DNA from: Rhodospirillaceae bacterium
Lineage (GTDB): Bacteria; Pseudomonadota; Alphaproteobacteria; Rhodospirillales; Rhodospirillaceae
DNA length: 64,000 bases
Direction: 5' to 3'
Assembly: GCA_947476695.1 (NCBI GenBank)
Contig: CANJRD010000001.1
Span: 186,001 to 250,000 of the forward strand
Made by a program: the position numbers and the translations under genes. Shown here in pieces: positions 25,972 to 34,900 of this stretch. The notes beneath the pieces are model-generated. The model did not search any database, was not told the origin of the DNA, and saw nothing but the letters and a program-made list of their open reading frames with translations. Positions within the stretch are counted from its first letter, which is position 1. Each line of letters begins with the position of its first letter.

Positions 25972-26835
25972 TTAGCGCTTTTTGGCGCCGAAAACTTGAT
26001 CGGGTCCGGGGAAGCGGCGCGCGCGCACATCGGCGGCGTAACGCGCCACCGCCTTGGTGACGTCTTCGCCGAGATCGGCGTAACGCTTCACGAATTTCGG
26101 CGTAAAAGTGCCGAACAGGCCGAGGATATCCTCGGCGACGATGATCTGCCCATCGCAGGACGGCGACGCGCCGATCCCGATGGTGGGAATGTCGACCGCT
26201 TGGGTAATCGCCGCCGCGACGGATTCCAAAGTACCCTCGATCACGACCGAGAATGCGCCCGCCTCGGCGATGGCTTTCGCGTCGGTCACGATGGCGTCGG
26301 CCTCGACATTGGTGCGGCCCCGCGCCCGATAACCGCCAAGCTGATGCACCGATTGCGGCGTCAGGCCGACGTGGCCCATCACCGGAATCCCACGGCTGGT
26401 CAGGAAGCGCACGGTTTCGGCCATCTCCGCGCCGCCTTCGAGCTTGATGCCCGCGCAGCCGGTTTCCGCCATCACGCGCGCGCAGGCTTTGAAGGCTTCG
26501 GCCGGCGAGGCCTGATACGTGCCGAACGGCATGTCGACGATCACGCAGGCTTGGTTCGCGCCGCGCATCACCGCCTTGCCGTGGTTGATCATCATCTCGA
26601 GCGTGACGCCCAGCGTCGTCTCCATCCCGTAGACCACCATGCCCAGCGAATCGCCGACCAGCATCAGATCGACCTGCTTATCCATGAAGCGCGCCATCGG
26701 CGTGGTGTAGGCGGTGATGCATACAATCGGTTCCGCAGTGCCGGTGCCGGGCACTTTGCGCGCGGCAATGTCGCGCACCGTGATGCGGCGCGAGGGCGCG
26801 CTGCCGGACGTGCCGGATTGAGGAGTGGTGCTCAA
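25972..26835 (-). CDS. panB: 3-methyl-2-oxobutanoate hydroxymethyltransferase (ketopantoate synthase)
   Basis: A 287-residue TIM-barrel enzyme that transfers a hydroxymethyl group from methylenetetrahydrofolate to ketoisovalerate. Signatures are [25 protein letters not shown] (metal-binding Asp) and [20 protein letters not shown]. The N-terminal [12 protein letters not shown] is as in other alphaproteobacterial PanB. The start seems to be TTG at 26835, behind AAGGTC; there is no ATG before residue 46. It lies 35 nt downstream of the 26-residue peptide gene that is coupled to the histidine kinase, so pan genes may share that transcript. Confidence 0.95.
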   Translation of the reverse strand: MSTTPQSGTSGSAPSRRITVRDIAARKVPGTGTAEPIVCITAYTTPMARFMDKQVDLMLVGDSLGMVVYGMETTLGVTLEMMINHGKAVMRGANQACVIVDMPFGTYQASPAEAFKACARVMAETGCAGIKLEGGAEMAETVRFLTSRGIPVMGHVGLTPQSVHQLGGYRARGRTNVEADAIVTDAKAIAEAGAFSVVIEGTLESVAAAITQAVDIPTIGIGASPSCDGQIIVAEDILGLFGTFTPKFVKRYADLGEDVTKAVARYAADVRARRFPGPDQVFGAKKR

Positions 26836-26870
26836 CGGATCTGACCTTATTCAGCCATCGCGCCGTTCAA

Positions 26871-26951
26871 TCAACGCGCACGGTAATACCACAGCAGGGT
26901 GACAATTGCGCCGACGAGGAACGCCAAGCCCAGCCCGTTCGACAGCGTCAT
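26871..26951 (-). CDS. 26-residue single-pass membrane peptide coupled to the histidine kinase
   Basis: A short open frame: MTLSNGLGLA, then a hydrophobic stretch GLAFLVGAIVTLLWYY, ending in basic RAR. Its ATG overlaps the kinase stop codon (GGATGACG; ATGA at 26948-26951), a classic translational-coupling arrangement. The 18-residue helix with positive C-terminal tail predicts N-out/C-in insertion. Too short for most gene finders; no homologue is recognised. Possible roles include regulating the kinase through membrane helix contacts. It could also be a chance open frame, since only the overlap and the helix support it. Confidence 0.5.
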   Translation of the reverse strand: MTLSNGLGLAFLVGAIVTLLWYYRAR

Positions 26952-28381
26952 CCCGGTAACCGAATGACGAACTCGGTCCCTTGCGGGCCGGTTTTCGCCA
27001 AGACCAATTCGCCGCCCTGCACACGCAGGCTTTCGCGGGCGATGGGCAACCCAAGGCCTGAGCCGCCGACCCGGGCCGATCCGGCGAACGGAACGAACAG
27101 ATTGGCGACCGCGCGCGGCGGCAGTCCGCGGCCATTGTCGCTGACGATCAGTTTCGCGCGGCGGCCCGTCGCCAGTTTGATGCTCACCTTCGTCGCCCCG
27201 CCTTCGACGGCGTTGCGGACGAGGTTCTCGAGCGCGCGGTGGAAAAGATCGGGGTCGAACGTCAGGGTATAGGCCGGATCGACATCGACCAGGATTTCGC
27301 AACCCTTGAACACCGTGCGCAGCTCGGCTGCCACCGCCTGCACCGCCGGGGCCAGCGCTTGCGCGCGCGCATGAACGACCGGCAGGCCTTCCTGCGCGAA
27401 ACGCAACGTCGACTTCGACAGCGCCACCGCGCGTTCCAGCGCGCGCACGATGCCGGCCGTGATTCGGCGCGTTTCCTCGCCGCCCACCGCGGCCAGGCGA
27501 TCGGATTCCAGGATCGCGGTCGCGATCAGGTTCTTCAGGTCGTGCGAAACTTTGGTGACCGCGGTGCCGACGGCGGCCAGGCGCTCGCGCTGGGAGAGCG
27601 AGATACGCAGCTGATGCTGCAGGTCGGCGAGCGCGCGTTCGGCGATGCCGACCTCGTCGGCGCGCGTCGTGGGCACGATCACCCGGGTCGGATCTTCCGG
27701 CGCGTCGCGGAACGCGATCATGCTTTCGGTCAGCCGCCGCAGCGGGCGCACCGCGAGCCAGGTCAGGCAGGTGTAGACCAGCACCGCCGTCGCGATGGAG
27801 CTGAAGAGACTGAGGATGAAAAGCCGAATCGCGTAGGCGCGCAGATCGTCGTTCAGCGAGGCTTCGTCGATCACGGCCGAGACGACCGCCTTTTCGTCCA
27901 TACGGCTGGTATCGGTCGCACGGAAGATGCTGTCGCCACCGCGAATCAGCACATCGAAGGCCGACACGATCTCGTCCCACAGCGTGAGGGTGCGCAGATC
28001 TTCCTCATAATCGGGCGCGAGGGGTTCGCCGGCGATCAGCGACAGCACCGGACGGCCGGGACGGGCGAGCGACATCTCGTACATCTCGGCGTCGTCGAGG
28101 AACGCGTCGCGCAGGGCCGGATCGATCGTGGCGTGCGACTGGTCGAGGGCCGTCAGGATGAGGTGGGCCTCGGAGAGCTTGTCCTGAATGAAGTCGACGC
28201 GGAAACGCGCCACCGACGGCGCGAAGATCAGGACTTCAATCAGCATGACGAAGGCGATCGTCAGCAGCAGCAGGCGGCCGGACAGGCTGAGGCGCACCAC
28301 GGGCTCGACGCGCACCGGGTCTTTCACCAGTCTGCGCGCGCCTGCGACCGCCTCGCGGATAGTGATCCCCGTTTCGTTCAT
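26948..28381 (-). CDS. Membrane sensor histidine kinase
   Basis: A 477-residue two-component kinase. TM1 is about 33-54 and TM2 about 187-211, enclosing a ~130-residue periplasmic sensor without a recognised fold. A HAMP-like linker (211-265) is followed by the dimerisation domain with phospho-acceptor H280 in TKVSHDLKNLI. The ATPase domain has LENLVRNAVEGG (N box), DNGRGLPP (G1) and GGSGLGLPIAR (G2). No response regulator is adjacent. The ATG at 28381 is preferred; in-frame codons to 28501 add a non-hydrophobic leader. Its stop overlaps a 26-aa membrane peptide, and panB-panC follow. Signal unknown. Confidence 0.9.
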   Translation of the reverse strand: MNETGITIREAVAGARRLVKDPVRVEPVVRLSLSGRLLLLTIAFVMLIEVLIFAPSVARFRVDFIQDKLSEAHLILTALDQSHATIDPALRDAFLDDAEMYEMSLARPGRPVLSLIAGEPLAPDYEEDLRTLTLWDEIVSAFDVLIRGGDSIFRATDTSRMDEKAVVSAVIDEASLNDDLRAYAIRLFILSLFSSIATAVLVYTCLTWLAVRPLRRLTESMIAFRDAPEDPTRVIVPTTRADEVGIAERALADLQHQLRISLSQRERLAAVGTAVTKVSHDLKNLIATAILESDRLAAVGGEETRRITAGIVRALERAVALSKSTLRFAQEGLPVVHARAQALAPAVQAVAAELRTVFKGCEILVDVDPAYTLTFDPDLFHRALENLVRNAVEGGATKVSIKLATGRRAKLIVSDNGRGLPPRAVANLFVPFAGSARVGGSGLGLPIARESLRVQGGELVLAKTGPQGTEFVIRLPG

Positions 28382-28551
28382 CGCGGCTTTCGACACCTGC
28401 CCTATTATATCCGTCAAAATCCGACAAAACCTTGTTATCAAACCCGTCATGAACACGGCGCGGGCGGGCCAAGTCCTCAGTTGGCGGGCATAGACTGCCA
28501 CCCGTTTCAGCGCAATCGGGCATTAAGTACCCGAAAATGGCCGGTTTTGCG

Positions 28552-28581
28552 TTGACTCTGCGGTCCGTCGGTCGCTATACA
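28552..28581 (+). promoter_or_regulatory. Sigma-70-type promoter of rpmH
   Basis: TTGACT (28552-28557), 18-nt spacer, TATACA (28576-28581), with the L34 gene starting about 78 nt beyond the -10. It is the best promoter match I see in the window and fits a strongly expressed ribosomal protein operon. Confidence 0.75.
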
Positions 28582-28658
28582 CCGGCGCTCTTCGAGCCGA
28601 AATCCGGCCCACGCCAGGCAACGGCCGCTTTTCGTATTGAAATCATGGAGTTAACGTC

Positions 28659-28793
28659 GTGAAACGCACGTATCAGCCGAGCAAACTTGTGCGCAAGCGC
28701 CGCCATGGCTTCCGCGCCCGCATGGAAACGGTCGGTGGCCGTCGCGTCATTGCGAACCGCCGCGCCAAGGGCCGCAAGCGCCTGTCGGCCTAA
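28659..28793 (+). CDS. rpmH: 50S ribosomal protein L34
   Basis: A 44-residue basic protein, [20 protein letters not shown] at the N-terminus and [10 protein letters not shown] at the C-terminus, standard L34 length and sequence. It binds 23S rRNA in the large subunit. The start is GTG at 28659, since no ATG is in frame there. It opens the rpmH-rnpA-yidD-yidC-engB block found near many bacterial replication origins. Confidence 0.97.
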   Translation: MKRTYQPSKLVRKRRHGFRARMETVGGRRVIANRRAKGRKRLSA

Positions 28794-28806
28794 TAAGGCC
28801 GTCCAT

Positions 28807-28834
28807 GCCGACCCGGGATTAGCCCGAGGTCGGC
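28807..28834 (+). promoter_or_regulatory. Hairpin between rpmH and rnpA
   Basis: Stem GCCGACC-CGGG with CCCG-A-GGTCGGC around an ATTAG loop: 11 bp with one bulged A. No T-tract follows, so it is more likely an attenuating or mRNA-stabilising structure than a full terminator. It may help set the high L34 to low RnpA ratio. Confidence 0.45.
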
Positions 28835-28885
28835 GAGCCGGGTGCCGAAACCTAAGCGCCGGAACCCCCCAAGCGGCGGACCTGA

Positions 28886-29242
28886 ATGCGCCGGACCTGG
28901 AATTCTCTCAAGCGCCGCGCCGATTTCCTCCGAATTGCCGCCTCCGGTCTGCGTCGGGTGACGCCCGGATTCATCCTGCAAGCCGCCACCGCGCCCGAAA
29001 CGGTGCAGCGGCTGGGCTTCACCGTCACCAAGAAAGTCGGCAACGCGGTGGTGCGTAACCGTGCAAAGCGCCGCTTGCGCGCCGTCGCCGATGCCGTGTT
29101 CAAGAGCGCCGCACCGCGCGGTCTGGATTATGTGCTGATCGGACGCAGCGAAACCCTCACCCGCGATTTCACGACAATGGTCGACGATCTGCGTCAGGCG
29201 CTCGATCGCCTGAAGGCGCCCAAACCACGGAGCGCCTCATGA
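28886..29242 (+). CDS. rnpA: Ribonuclease P protein component
   Basis: A 118-residue basic protein assisting RNase P RNA in 5' tRNA maturation. The central signature is [20 protein letters not shown], with the RNR motif that contacts the RNA. The N-terminal [14 protein letters not shown] and C-terminal [13 protein letters not shown] segments match the family. It overlaps yidD by ATGA (29239-29242), so translation is coupled. Confidence 0.95.
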   Translation: MRRTWNSLKRRADFLRIAASGLRRVTPGFILQAATAPETVQRLGFTVTKKVGNAVVRNRAKRRLRAVADAVFKSAAPRGLDYVLIGRSETLTRDFTTMVDDLRQALDRLKAPKPRSAS

Positions 29243-29538
29243 GCCGCGAGATGAACCAGGTGTTCAGCCGCATCGTGGGCCGCGCCCTGCAGGGCTTGCT
29301 GCATATCTATCGTGTCACCATCTCGCCGTTTCTTGGACCGCGTTGCCGCTTTATACCGAGTTGCTCCGCTTATGCGATCGAGGCGATCGAGTTGCACGGA
29401 CCTGTACGCGGGACCTTCCTGAGCGCGCGGCGCCTCGCGCGGTGTCATCCTTTCTGCGACGGCGGCTACGATCCCGTGCCGTCGTCTTGCGACTGCAAAG
29501 TCGGGCCTTCTACTGAGCTTGGAATCACGACTCCATGA
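29239..29538 (+). CDS. yidD: Membrane protein insertion efficiency factor YidD
   Basis: A 99-residue protein with an amphipathic N-terminal helix, then [20 protein letters not shown] and the [14 protein letters not shown] motif that define YidD. It helps YidC insert membrane proteins. The tail after VPSS is a little longer than usual. It overlaps rnpA upstream and yidC downstream by ATGA. Confidence 0.95.
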   Translation: MSREMNQVFSRIVGRALQGLLHIYRVTISPFLGPRCRFIPSCSAYAIEAIELHGPVRGTFLSARRLARCHPFCDGGYDPVPSSCDCKVGPSTELGITTP

Positions 29539-31283
29539 ATGATTCGCGCAACACGTTCCTCGCGATCGCCGTCTCGATGGCGATCCTGCTGGGCTGGCAA
29601 TACTTCTTCGCGCCGAAGTCCGCCGAGAAGCCGGTAACCACCGAACAGCTGGCGCCAAACGCGCCGGTCTCGGCTGAAGTGCCGCCGCCGGGACCGCCGG
29701 GTACGGCGAAAGTCTCGCCGCCGGGCGCGGTGCCGTCCCCAGGCGGCGCAATCACCGAGGAGCGCCAGGACGCGGTCGCCGAAGACAAGCGCGTGAAAAT
29801 TTCCACCCCGCGCCTGCACGGCTCGATCTCGCTGACCGGCTTGAAGTTCGACGACGTCACCCTCGCGAACTTCCACGAGCAGCCGGACAAGCAGAGCCCC
29901 GAGATCACGCTTCTGTCGCCGGCCAGCGCGCCCAAGCCCTATTTCATCGAACAGGGCTGGCTGGCGGCCGACCCCAACGTGAAACTGCCCACCGGCAACA
30001 CCACCTGGACAGTCGACAATGCGCACGTTGTCCTCGACGACAAGACGCCGCTGGTCGCCCATTGGGACAACGGCGCTGGCTTGCGCTTCACCCGCACCAT
30101 CCATGCCGACCGCGACTTCCTGTTCACCGTCGAACAGACGGTCGAGAACACCTCCGACCGCGCGGTAACGCTGTTCCCCTATAGCCTGATCGCGCGCCTG
30201 GACATGCCGGCGACGCAAGGCTTCTACATTCTGCACGAAGGCCCCTTGGGCGTGTTCAACAACACGCTGAAGGAAGTGAAGTACAAGGACTTCGCCAAGA
30301 CCCCGGCACAGCGCGTGGACTCCACCGGCGGCTGGATCGGCATCACCGACAAATACTGGCTGACAGCCGTCGCAATGGATCCGGCGATGAAGATCGCCGC
30401 GAACTTCAGCCATTCCAAAGCCGGCGAACGCGACCGTTACCAGACCGATCTGCGCGGCGATGCCGTCTCGATCGCACCGGGCGCGAGCCATACGACGAAG
30501 GACTATGTCTTCGCCGGCGCCAAGGAAGTGCAGATGCTGGACAGCTACGCGAAAAATCCGGGCATCGCGCGCTTCGATCTCGCGGTCGACTGGGGCTGGT
30601 TCTACTTCCTGACCAAGCCGTTCTTCTATGCGCTGCTGTGGCTGCGCGAAGTCATCGGCAACTTCGGCCTGGCCATCCTGGCCTTCACCACCGGCCTGCG
30701 CCTGCTGATGTTCCCGATCGCGAACAAGCAGTTCGCGGCGATGAACAAAATGAAGCTGCTGCAGCCGAAGATGAAGGAACTGCAGGAGCGCTATGCCAAC
30801 GACCGGCAGAAGCTCAACGCCGAAATGATGGAACTGTACAAGCGCGAGAAGGCCAACCCGCTCGCGGGCTGCCTGCCGATCGTGATCCAGATCCCGATCT
30901 TCTTCGCGTTGTACAAGGTGCTGTTCGTCACCATCGAAATGCGCCACGCACCGTTCTACGGCTGGGTGAAGGACCTCTCGGCGCCGGATTCGTCGAACCT
31001 GTTCTCCGCCTTCGGTCTGATTAATTGGGACCCGCCGACCTTCATGCACCTCGGCGCGCTGCCGATCATCATGGGCGCCACCATGTGGCTTCAGCAAAAA
31101 TTGTCGCCGCAGCCGGCCGACCCGATCCAGGCACGCATGATGATGATCCTGCCGCTGGTCTTCACCTTCATGCTGGCCAGCTTCCCGGCCGGCCTGGTGA
31201 TCTACTGGACCTGGTCGAACTTGCTCGGAATCCTGCAGCAGTGGGCGCTGTTGCGGAGCCATCCGCAGCCGAAGGCCGCATGA
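29535..31283 (+). CDS. yidC: Membrane protein insertase YidC
   Basis: A 582-residue inner-membrane insertase of the Gram-negative type. TM1 ([19 protein letters not shown]) is followed by a Pro-rich linker, a periplasmic beta domain (~90-330), and then the five-helix core. [18 protein letters not shown], the coiled region [14 protein letters not shown] with [20 protein letters not shown], and [18 protein letters not shown] are family signatures. It acts with or without SecYEG. Start and stop overlap yidD and engB by ATGA. Confidence 0.97.
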   Translation: MNDSRNTFLAIAVSMAILLGWQYFFAPKSAEKPVTTEQLAPNAPVSAEVPPPGPPGTAKVSPPGAVPSPGGAITEERQDAVAEDKRVKISTPRLHGSISLTGLKFDDVTLANFHEQPDKQSPEITLLSPASAPKPYFIEQGWLAADPNVKLPTGNTTWTVDNAHVVLDDKTPLVAHWDNGAGLRFTRTIHADRDFLFTVEQTVENTSDRAVTLFPYSLIARLDMPATQGFYILHEGPLGVFNNTLKEVKYKDFAKTPAQRVDSTGGWIGITDKYWLTAVAMDPAMKIAANFSHSKAGERDRYQTDLRGDAVSIAPGASHTTKDYVFAGAKEVQMLDSYAKNPGIARFDLAVDWGWFYFLTKPFFYALLWLREVIGNFGLAILAFTTGLRLLMFPIANKQFAAMNKMKLLQPKMKELQERYANDRQKLNAEMMELYKREKANPLAGCLPIVIQIPIFFALYKVLFVTIEMRHAPFYGWVKDLSAPDSSNLFSAFGLINWDPPTFMHLGALPIIMGATMWLQQKLSPQPADPIQARMMMILPLVFTFMLASFPAGLVIYWTWSNLLGILQQWALLRSHPQPKAA

Positions 31284-31927
31284 GCGAAGCAGCCCTCAAG
31301 CGCGAGGCGGCCCTCGCCACGGGGCAGCACCTATTCTCGCGGCAGTGCACTTTCCTGAAGGGGGTGCTGGCGCTCGATCATGTGCCCGAGACTCATCTGC
31401 CGGAGATCGCTTTCGCCGGACGTTCGAACGTCGGCAAGTCCAGCCTGATCAACGCGCTGACCGGTCACGGCGGGCTGGCGCGCACCTCGAACACGCCCGG
31501 CCGCACCCAGGAGATCAATTTCTTCGAGCTGGGCTACCGCCTGATGATCGCCGATCTGCCCGGCTACGGCTTCGCCGCCGCGCCGAAGGACAAGGTCGAG
31601 GCCTGGACCGACTTCATCAAAAAGTACCTGAAAGGGCGGCCGAACCTGCGCCGCGCGCTGGTGCTGGTGGATGCGCGCCACGGCTTCAAGCCGGTGGATC
31701 ACGACATCATGAAGGTCATGGACGACTCGGCAGTGAACTATCAGATCGTGCTGACCAAGACGGATAAGACGAAGCCCGAGGCGCTCGCCACTCTGCAGAC
31801 GAACATGCGGACCGAACTCGCCAAGCACGTCGCCGCGCACCCGGAAATCCTGGCCACCAGCTCCACCACGGGCGACGGCCTTCCAGAATTGCGCGCCGCC
31901 TTGTCAGAGCTGGCGCGTCCGGAGTAG
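31280..31927 (+). CDS. engB: Ribosome biogenesis GTPase EngB/YsxC
   Basis: A 215-residue TRAFAC GTPase needed for large-subunit assembly and cell division. G1 is GRSNVGKSS (47-55), G2 includes [10 protein letters not shown]3 is DLPGYGFA and G4 is TKTDK. The ATG at 31280 overlaps the yidC stop (ATGA), and a longer in-frame extension inside yidC is not credible. argB starts 61 nt downstream. Confidence 0.95.
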   Translation: MSEAALKREAALATGQHLFSRQCTFLKGVLALDHVPETHLPEIAFAGRSNVGKSSLINALTGHGGLARTSNTPGRTQEINFFELGYRLMIADLPGYGFAAAPKDKVEAWTDFIKKYLKGRPNLRRALVLVDARHGFKPVDHDIMKVMDDSAVNYQIVLTKTDKTKPEALATLQTNMRTELAKHVAAHPEILATSSTTGDGLPELRAALSELARPE

Positions 31928-31988
31928 GTATCGCGACGGTTTTTTGCACCGTGGGGCTTTGGGGCCGCGCGGCTTTGCGGGGATAGCG

Positions 31989-32888
31989 ATGAACGACGGC
32001 AACGCGACGGAATGGCACGAGAAAGCCCGGCTTCTGGCCGAGGCGTTGCCTTTCATGCGCGAACACAACGGCGAGACCGTCTGCGTGAAGTACGGCGGCC
32101 ATGCCATGGGCGACGAAGCCGTGGCGGACCGATTCGCCCGCGACATCGTGCTTCTGAAGCAGGTCGGGATTAACCCCATCGTCGTGCACGGCGGCGGGCC
32201 GCAGATCGGCGCCATGCTTGAGCGGCTGAAGATCAAAAGCTCGTTCATCGACGGGCTGCGCGTCACCGACGCCGAGACCGTGGACATCGTCGAGATGGTC
32301 CTGTCGGGCTCGATCAACAAGCAGATCGTCTCGGCCATCAACCGCGCCGGCGGCTTCGCCATCGGCATGTCGGGCAAGGACGGCAACCTGATCAAGGCGC
32401 GCAAGATCAAGCGCACCAAGAAAGACCCCGGCTCGAACATCGAGAAGATCCTCGACCTCGGCTTCGTCGGCGAACCGGCGGAGATCAATCCGCATATCCT
32501 CGACACGCTCGAGAAGTCCGACATCATTCCGGTCATCGCGCCCATCGGCGTCGGCCCGAACGGCGAGACCTTCAACATCAACGCCGACACGGCGGCCGGC
32601 GCGGTTGCCGCTGCGGCCGGCGCCGCACGCCTGCTGATGCTCACTGACGTGGCCGGCGTGCTGGACGACACCGGCCGCCTGATTAAGGAAATGACGGTCG
32701 AGCGCGCCAAGACGCTGATCCAGTCCGGCACGATTTCCGGCGGCATGATCCCGAAGGTCGAGACCTGCCTCGATGCCGTGCGTGACGGCGTCGGTGCGGC
32801 GGTGATCGTCGACGGTCGCGTGCCGCATGCGGTGCTGCTGGAGCTGTTCACGCCGTCCGGCGCCGGCACGCTGATCAAGGCGCGCTAA
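31989..32888 (+). CDS. argB: Acetylglutamate kinase
   Basis: A 299-residue amino-acid kinase for the second step of arginine synthesis. [10 protein letters not shown] is the phosphate-binding N-terminal loop, [13 protein letters not shown] binds acetylglutamate, and the [13 protein letters not shown] and [12 protein letters not shown] segments are at the ATP site. The ~25-residue N-terminal helix before the first strand is typical of the arginine-sensitive hexameric type. The ATG at 31989 follows GGGGAT. A HAD nucleotidase follows after 5 nt. Confidence 0.96.
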   Translation: MNDGNATEWHEKARLLAEALPFMREHNGETVCVKYGGHAMGDEAVADRFARDIVLLKQVGINPIVVHGGGPQIGAMLERLKIKSSFIDGLRVTDAETVDIVEMVLSGSINKQIVSAINRAGGFAIGMSGKDGNLIKARKIKRTKKDPGSNIEKILDLGFVGEPAEINPHILDTLEKSDIIPVIAPIGVGPNGETFNINADTAAGAVAAAAGAARLLMLTDVAGVLDDTGRLIKEMTVERAKTLIQSGTISGGMIPKVETCLDAVRDGVGAAVIVDGRVPHAVLLELFTPSGAGTLIKAR

Positions 32889-32893
32889 GTCCA

Positions 32894-33601
32894 ATGCGCG
32901 GGGCCACCCTCCCCGCCATTCAACGGGCGGATATCGCGCATATCGACACCTGGGTGTTCGATCTCGACTACACCCTCTACGGCGCCGATATCGACGTCTT
33001 CCATCAGATCGACGTGAAGATGAAGGAATACATCGCCCGGCTTCTGGGCGTGTCGGTCGAGCGCTCGTTCTATCTGCAAAAGCGATACTACCGCGCGCAC
33101 GGCACGACGCTGCGCGGTCTCATGCTCCATCACGGCATCAATGCCGACGAGTTCCTGGAGTACGTGCACGACATCGATCATTCCGTGCTGTCGCCGCATC
33201 CGGAACTGGCCGCGGCGCTGAACGCGCTGCCTGGCCGCAAGGTGATCTACACCAACGGGTCGGAAAGCCACGCGGCGAAAGTGATCGCGCGGCTTGGCAT
33301 CGCCGACATCTTCGACGGCATCTTCGACATCCGCGCCGGCAACTACATCCCCAAGCCCGATCCCGCGCCCTACGCCGACATGCTCAAGATCTTACGCGTG
33401 CCGCCGGAGCGCGCCGCGATGTTCGAGGACAGTTTCAAGAATCTGAAACCCGCCGCCGACCTGGGCATGGTAACCGTGTGGGTGCGACACAGCGAGCACA
33501 TCCCGGGCGCCGATGACGACATCAGCCACTGCCGTTTCGCGACGGACGACGTTGTGGGGTGGCTAGAAGAAGCGGCGGTGGCGTTAGGGAACGCGCCCTA
33601 A
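32894..33601 (+). CDS. HAD-superfamily pyrimidine 5'-nucleotidase
   Basis: A 235-residue phosphatase of the SDT1/YjjG type. The nucleophile motif is FDLDYTLYG (22-30, D23/D25); motif II is IYTNGSESH; motif III/IV are YIPKPDPAPY and MFEDSFKN. It dephosphorylates pyrimidine nucleoside monophosphates or similar compounds. It lies 5 nt after argB, an arrangement common in Alphaproteobacteria. The stop overlaps that of the convergent DUF2336 gene by 4 nt (CTAA). Confidence 0.88.
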   Translation: MRGATLPAIQRADIAHIDTWVFDLDYTLYGADIDVFHQIDVKMKEYIARLLGVSVERSFYLQKRYYRAHGTTLRGLMLHHGINADEFLEYVHDIDHSVLSPHPELAAALNALPGRKVIYTNGSESHAAKVIARLGIADIFDGIFDIRAGNYIPKPDPAPYADMLKILRVPPERAAMFEDSFKNLKPAADLGMVTVWVRHSEHIPGADDDISHCRFATDDVVGWLEEAAVALGNAP

Positions 33602-34869
33602 CCCGCCATCCGCTTTTCGGCGAGATCCTCGAACATATCGAGCTGCCACTGCAGCTCCGCTTCGGTGGCGTCGAAGCCGCCGCCCGGGCGCGGGCCGATC
33701 ACGTCGTCGGGAGGGATGCGGCCGATGCGCACCTGAAGCTGCGCGGCGGTCTCGGCGGAGAAGTCCGCCGCCCAGCACACGGCGAGCATGCCCTTGGCGC
33801 TGGCGGCGCGGATCACTTCCACCACCGCGTCGACCGGCAATTCCGCCAGCCGCGCGATACCGACCGCCAGTAACGGCACGGTGTTTTCAGCCGCGACCTG
33901 CAGCAGGTGTTTCTCGCTGAGCTTGCCGGCGCGCGCGAGCGCGTCGACCTGGCGCTGCGCGAGCTTCATCACTTCGGGATCGAAGTAGTGGCTCTGCGGC
34001 GCGGCGAGGCCTTCTTCCTGGCGCAGCTTCTCGCGCACGACATGACCGAGGCTTGCGACCGTGGCTGGATCGAAATCCTGTCGCTTGGCCAGCGTCTCGA
34101 GCAGCGACAGCGCGACGAACTCGGCGATGCGCAGCGCCGCCTTGCCCGGCAGATTGCGCCGGTGGACCAGCGGCTCGTGCCAGGTGGGTTGCTGCGGGGC
34201 CGCGTCGATGATGGCGTCGAGCGCTTCTTCGCGGATTTGCGCGCTGTCGTTACGCAACAGCGCGGTGATCACGTCGACCTGGCCGGTGCCGACCAAGGCG
34301 TTGGAGACTTCCTCGCCCACGTTCAAGCGATTGCAGATCGCCACCAGACACGCCGTCATCGGCGTCGCGGCGATCACGGCCAGCAAATCTTCATCGGTCA
34401 GCACCGGCGAGAACTGCAGCACCGGGCCGGCCACCGATATTTCCGGATCCTTTGCCAGCGTCAACACGACTTCATGCGGCGCGTCGGGCAATGTGTGCAG
34501 CGCCTGCGACAGCACGCGGCGCACGCGCGGCAGCTGGTCGCGGGCCAGGAGCATCAGCGCCTGATGGACGCTCTTCCACGCCTTGTCCTGCTGCTCGGGC
34601 GTCAGACCGGGCACCAATCGGCCAATGCGCTCGGCGAGGTCGCAGCGCACCTCCACGTCCGCATCCGCCGCCAGCACCAGCGAGGCCTTGGCCGGGGTAT
34701 GCTGGTTGGTGGCGATGATGCGTCGCACCGACGCATCGGGGTCGCTCGCCAGATAGAATAGAATTTCCGGCTCCAGATCGTCACGCTCGGCGAGATCGCG
34801 GCGCACAGTGGCATCCGGATGGTCAAGCAGATCGCGCGCCTGTTCGTAGGTGATCTTCTGGCCGGCCAC
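33598..34869 (-). CDS. DUF2336 helical-repeat protein
   Basis: A 423-residue, mainly alpha-helical protein of the DUF2336 family, common in Alphaproteobacteria. Its N-terminal third has HEAT-like units: LLDHPDATVRRDLAERDDLE, LASDPDASVRRIIATNQHTP and LAADADVEVRCDLAERIGRL. No catalytic site is visible. The start is uncertain: I take GTG at 34869, giving MAGQKITYEQ, since the frame has no suitable ATG. An ATG overlapping the diguanylate cyclase stop at 34904 opens a different frame. It lies 31 nt after the GGDEF gene, suggesting a paired signalling or scaffolding role. Confidence 0.75.
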   Translation of the reverse strand: MAGQKITYEQARDLLDHPDATVRRDLAERDDLEPEILFYLASDPDASVRRIIATNQHTPAKASLVLAADADVEVRCDLAERIGRLVPGLTPEQQDKAWKSVHQALMLLARDQLPRVRRVLSQALHTLPDAPHEVVLTLAKDPEISVAGPVLQFSPVLTDEDLLAVIAATPMTACLVAICNRLNVGEEVSNALVGTGQVDVITALLRNDSAQIREEALDAIIDAAPQQPTWHEPLVHRRNLPGKAALRIAEFVALSLLETLAKRQDFDPATVASLGHVVREKLRQEEGLAAPQSHYFDPEVMKLAQRQVDALARAGKLSEKHLLQVAAENTVPLLAVGIARLAELPVDAVVEVIRAASAKGMLAVCWAADFSAETAAQLQVRIGRIPPDDVIGPRPGGGFDATEAELQWQLDMFEDLAEKRMAG

Positions 34870-34900
34870 GCCAAGCGGCTTTTCGCGGTGGACATGGCGC

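Noticed and set aside
29466-31262. A 598-residue antisense open frame over yidC
   Set aside because: His/Arg/Gln-rich mirror of a real gene with no domain match. yidC on the plus strand is unambiguous.
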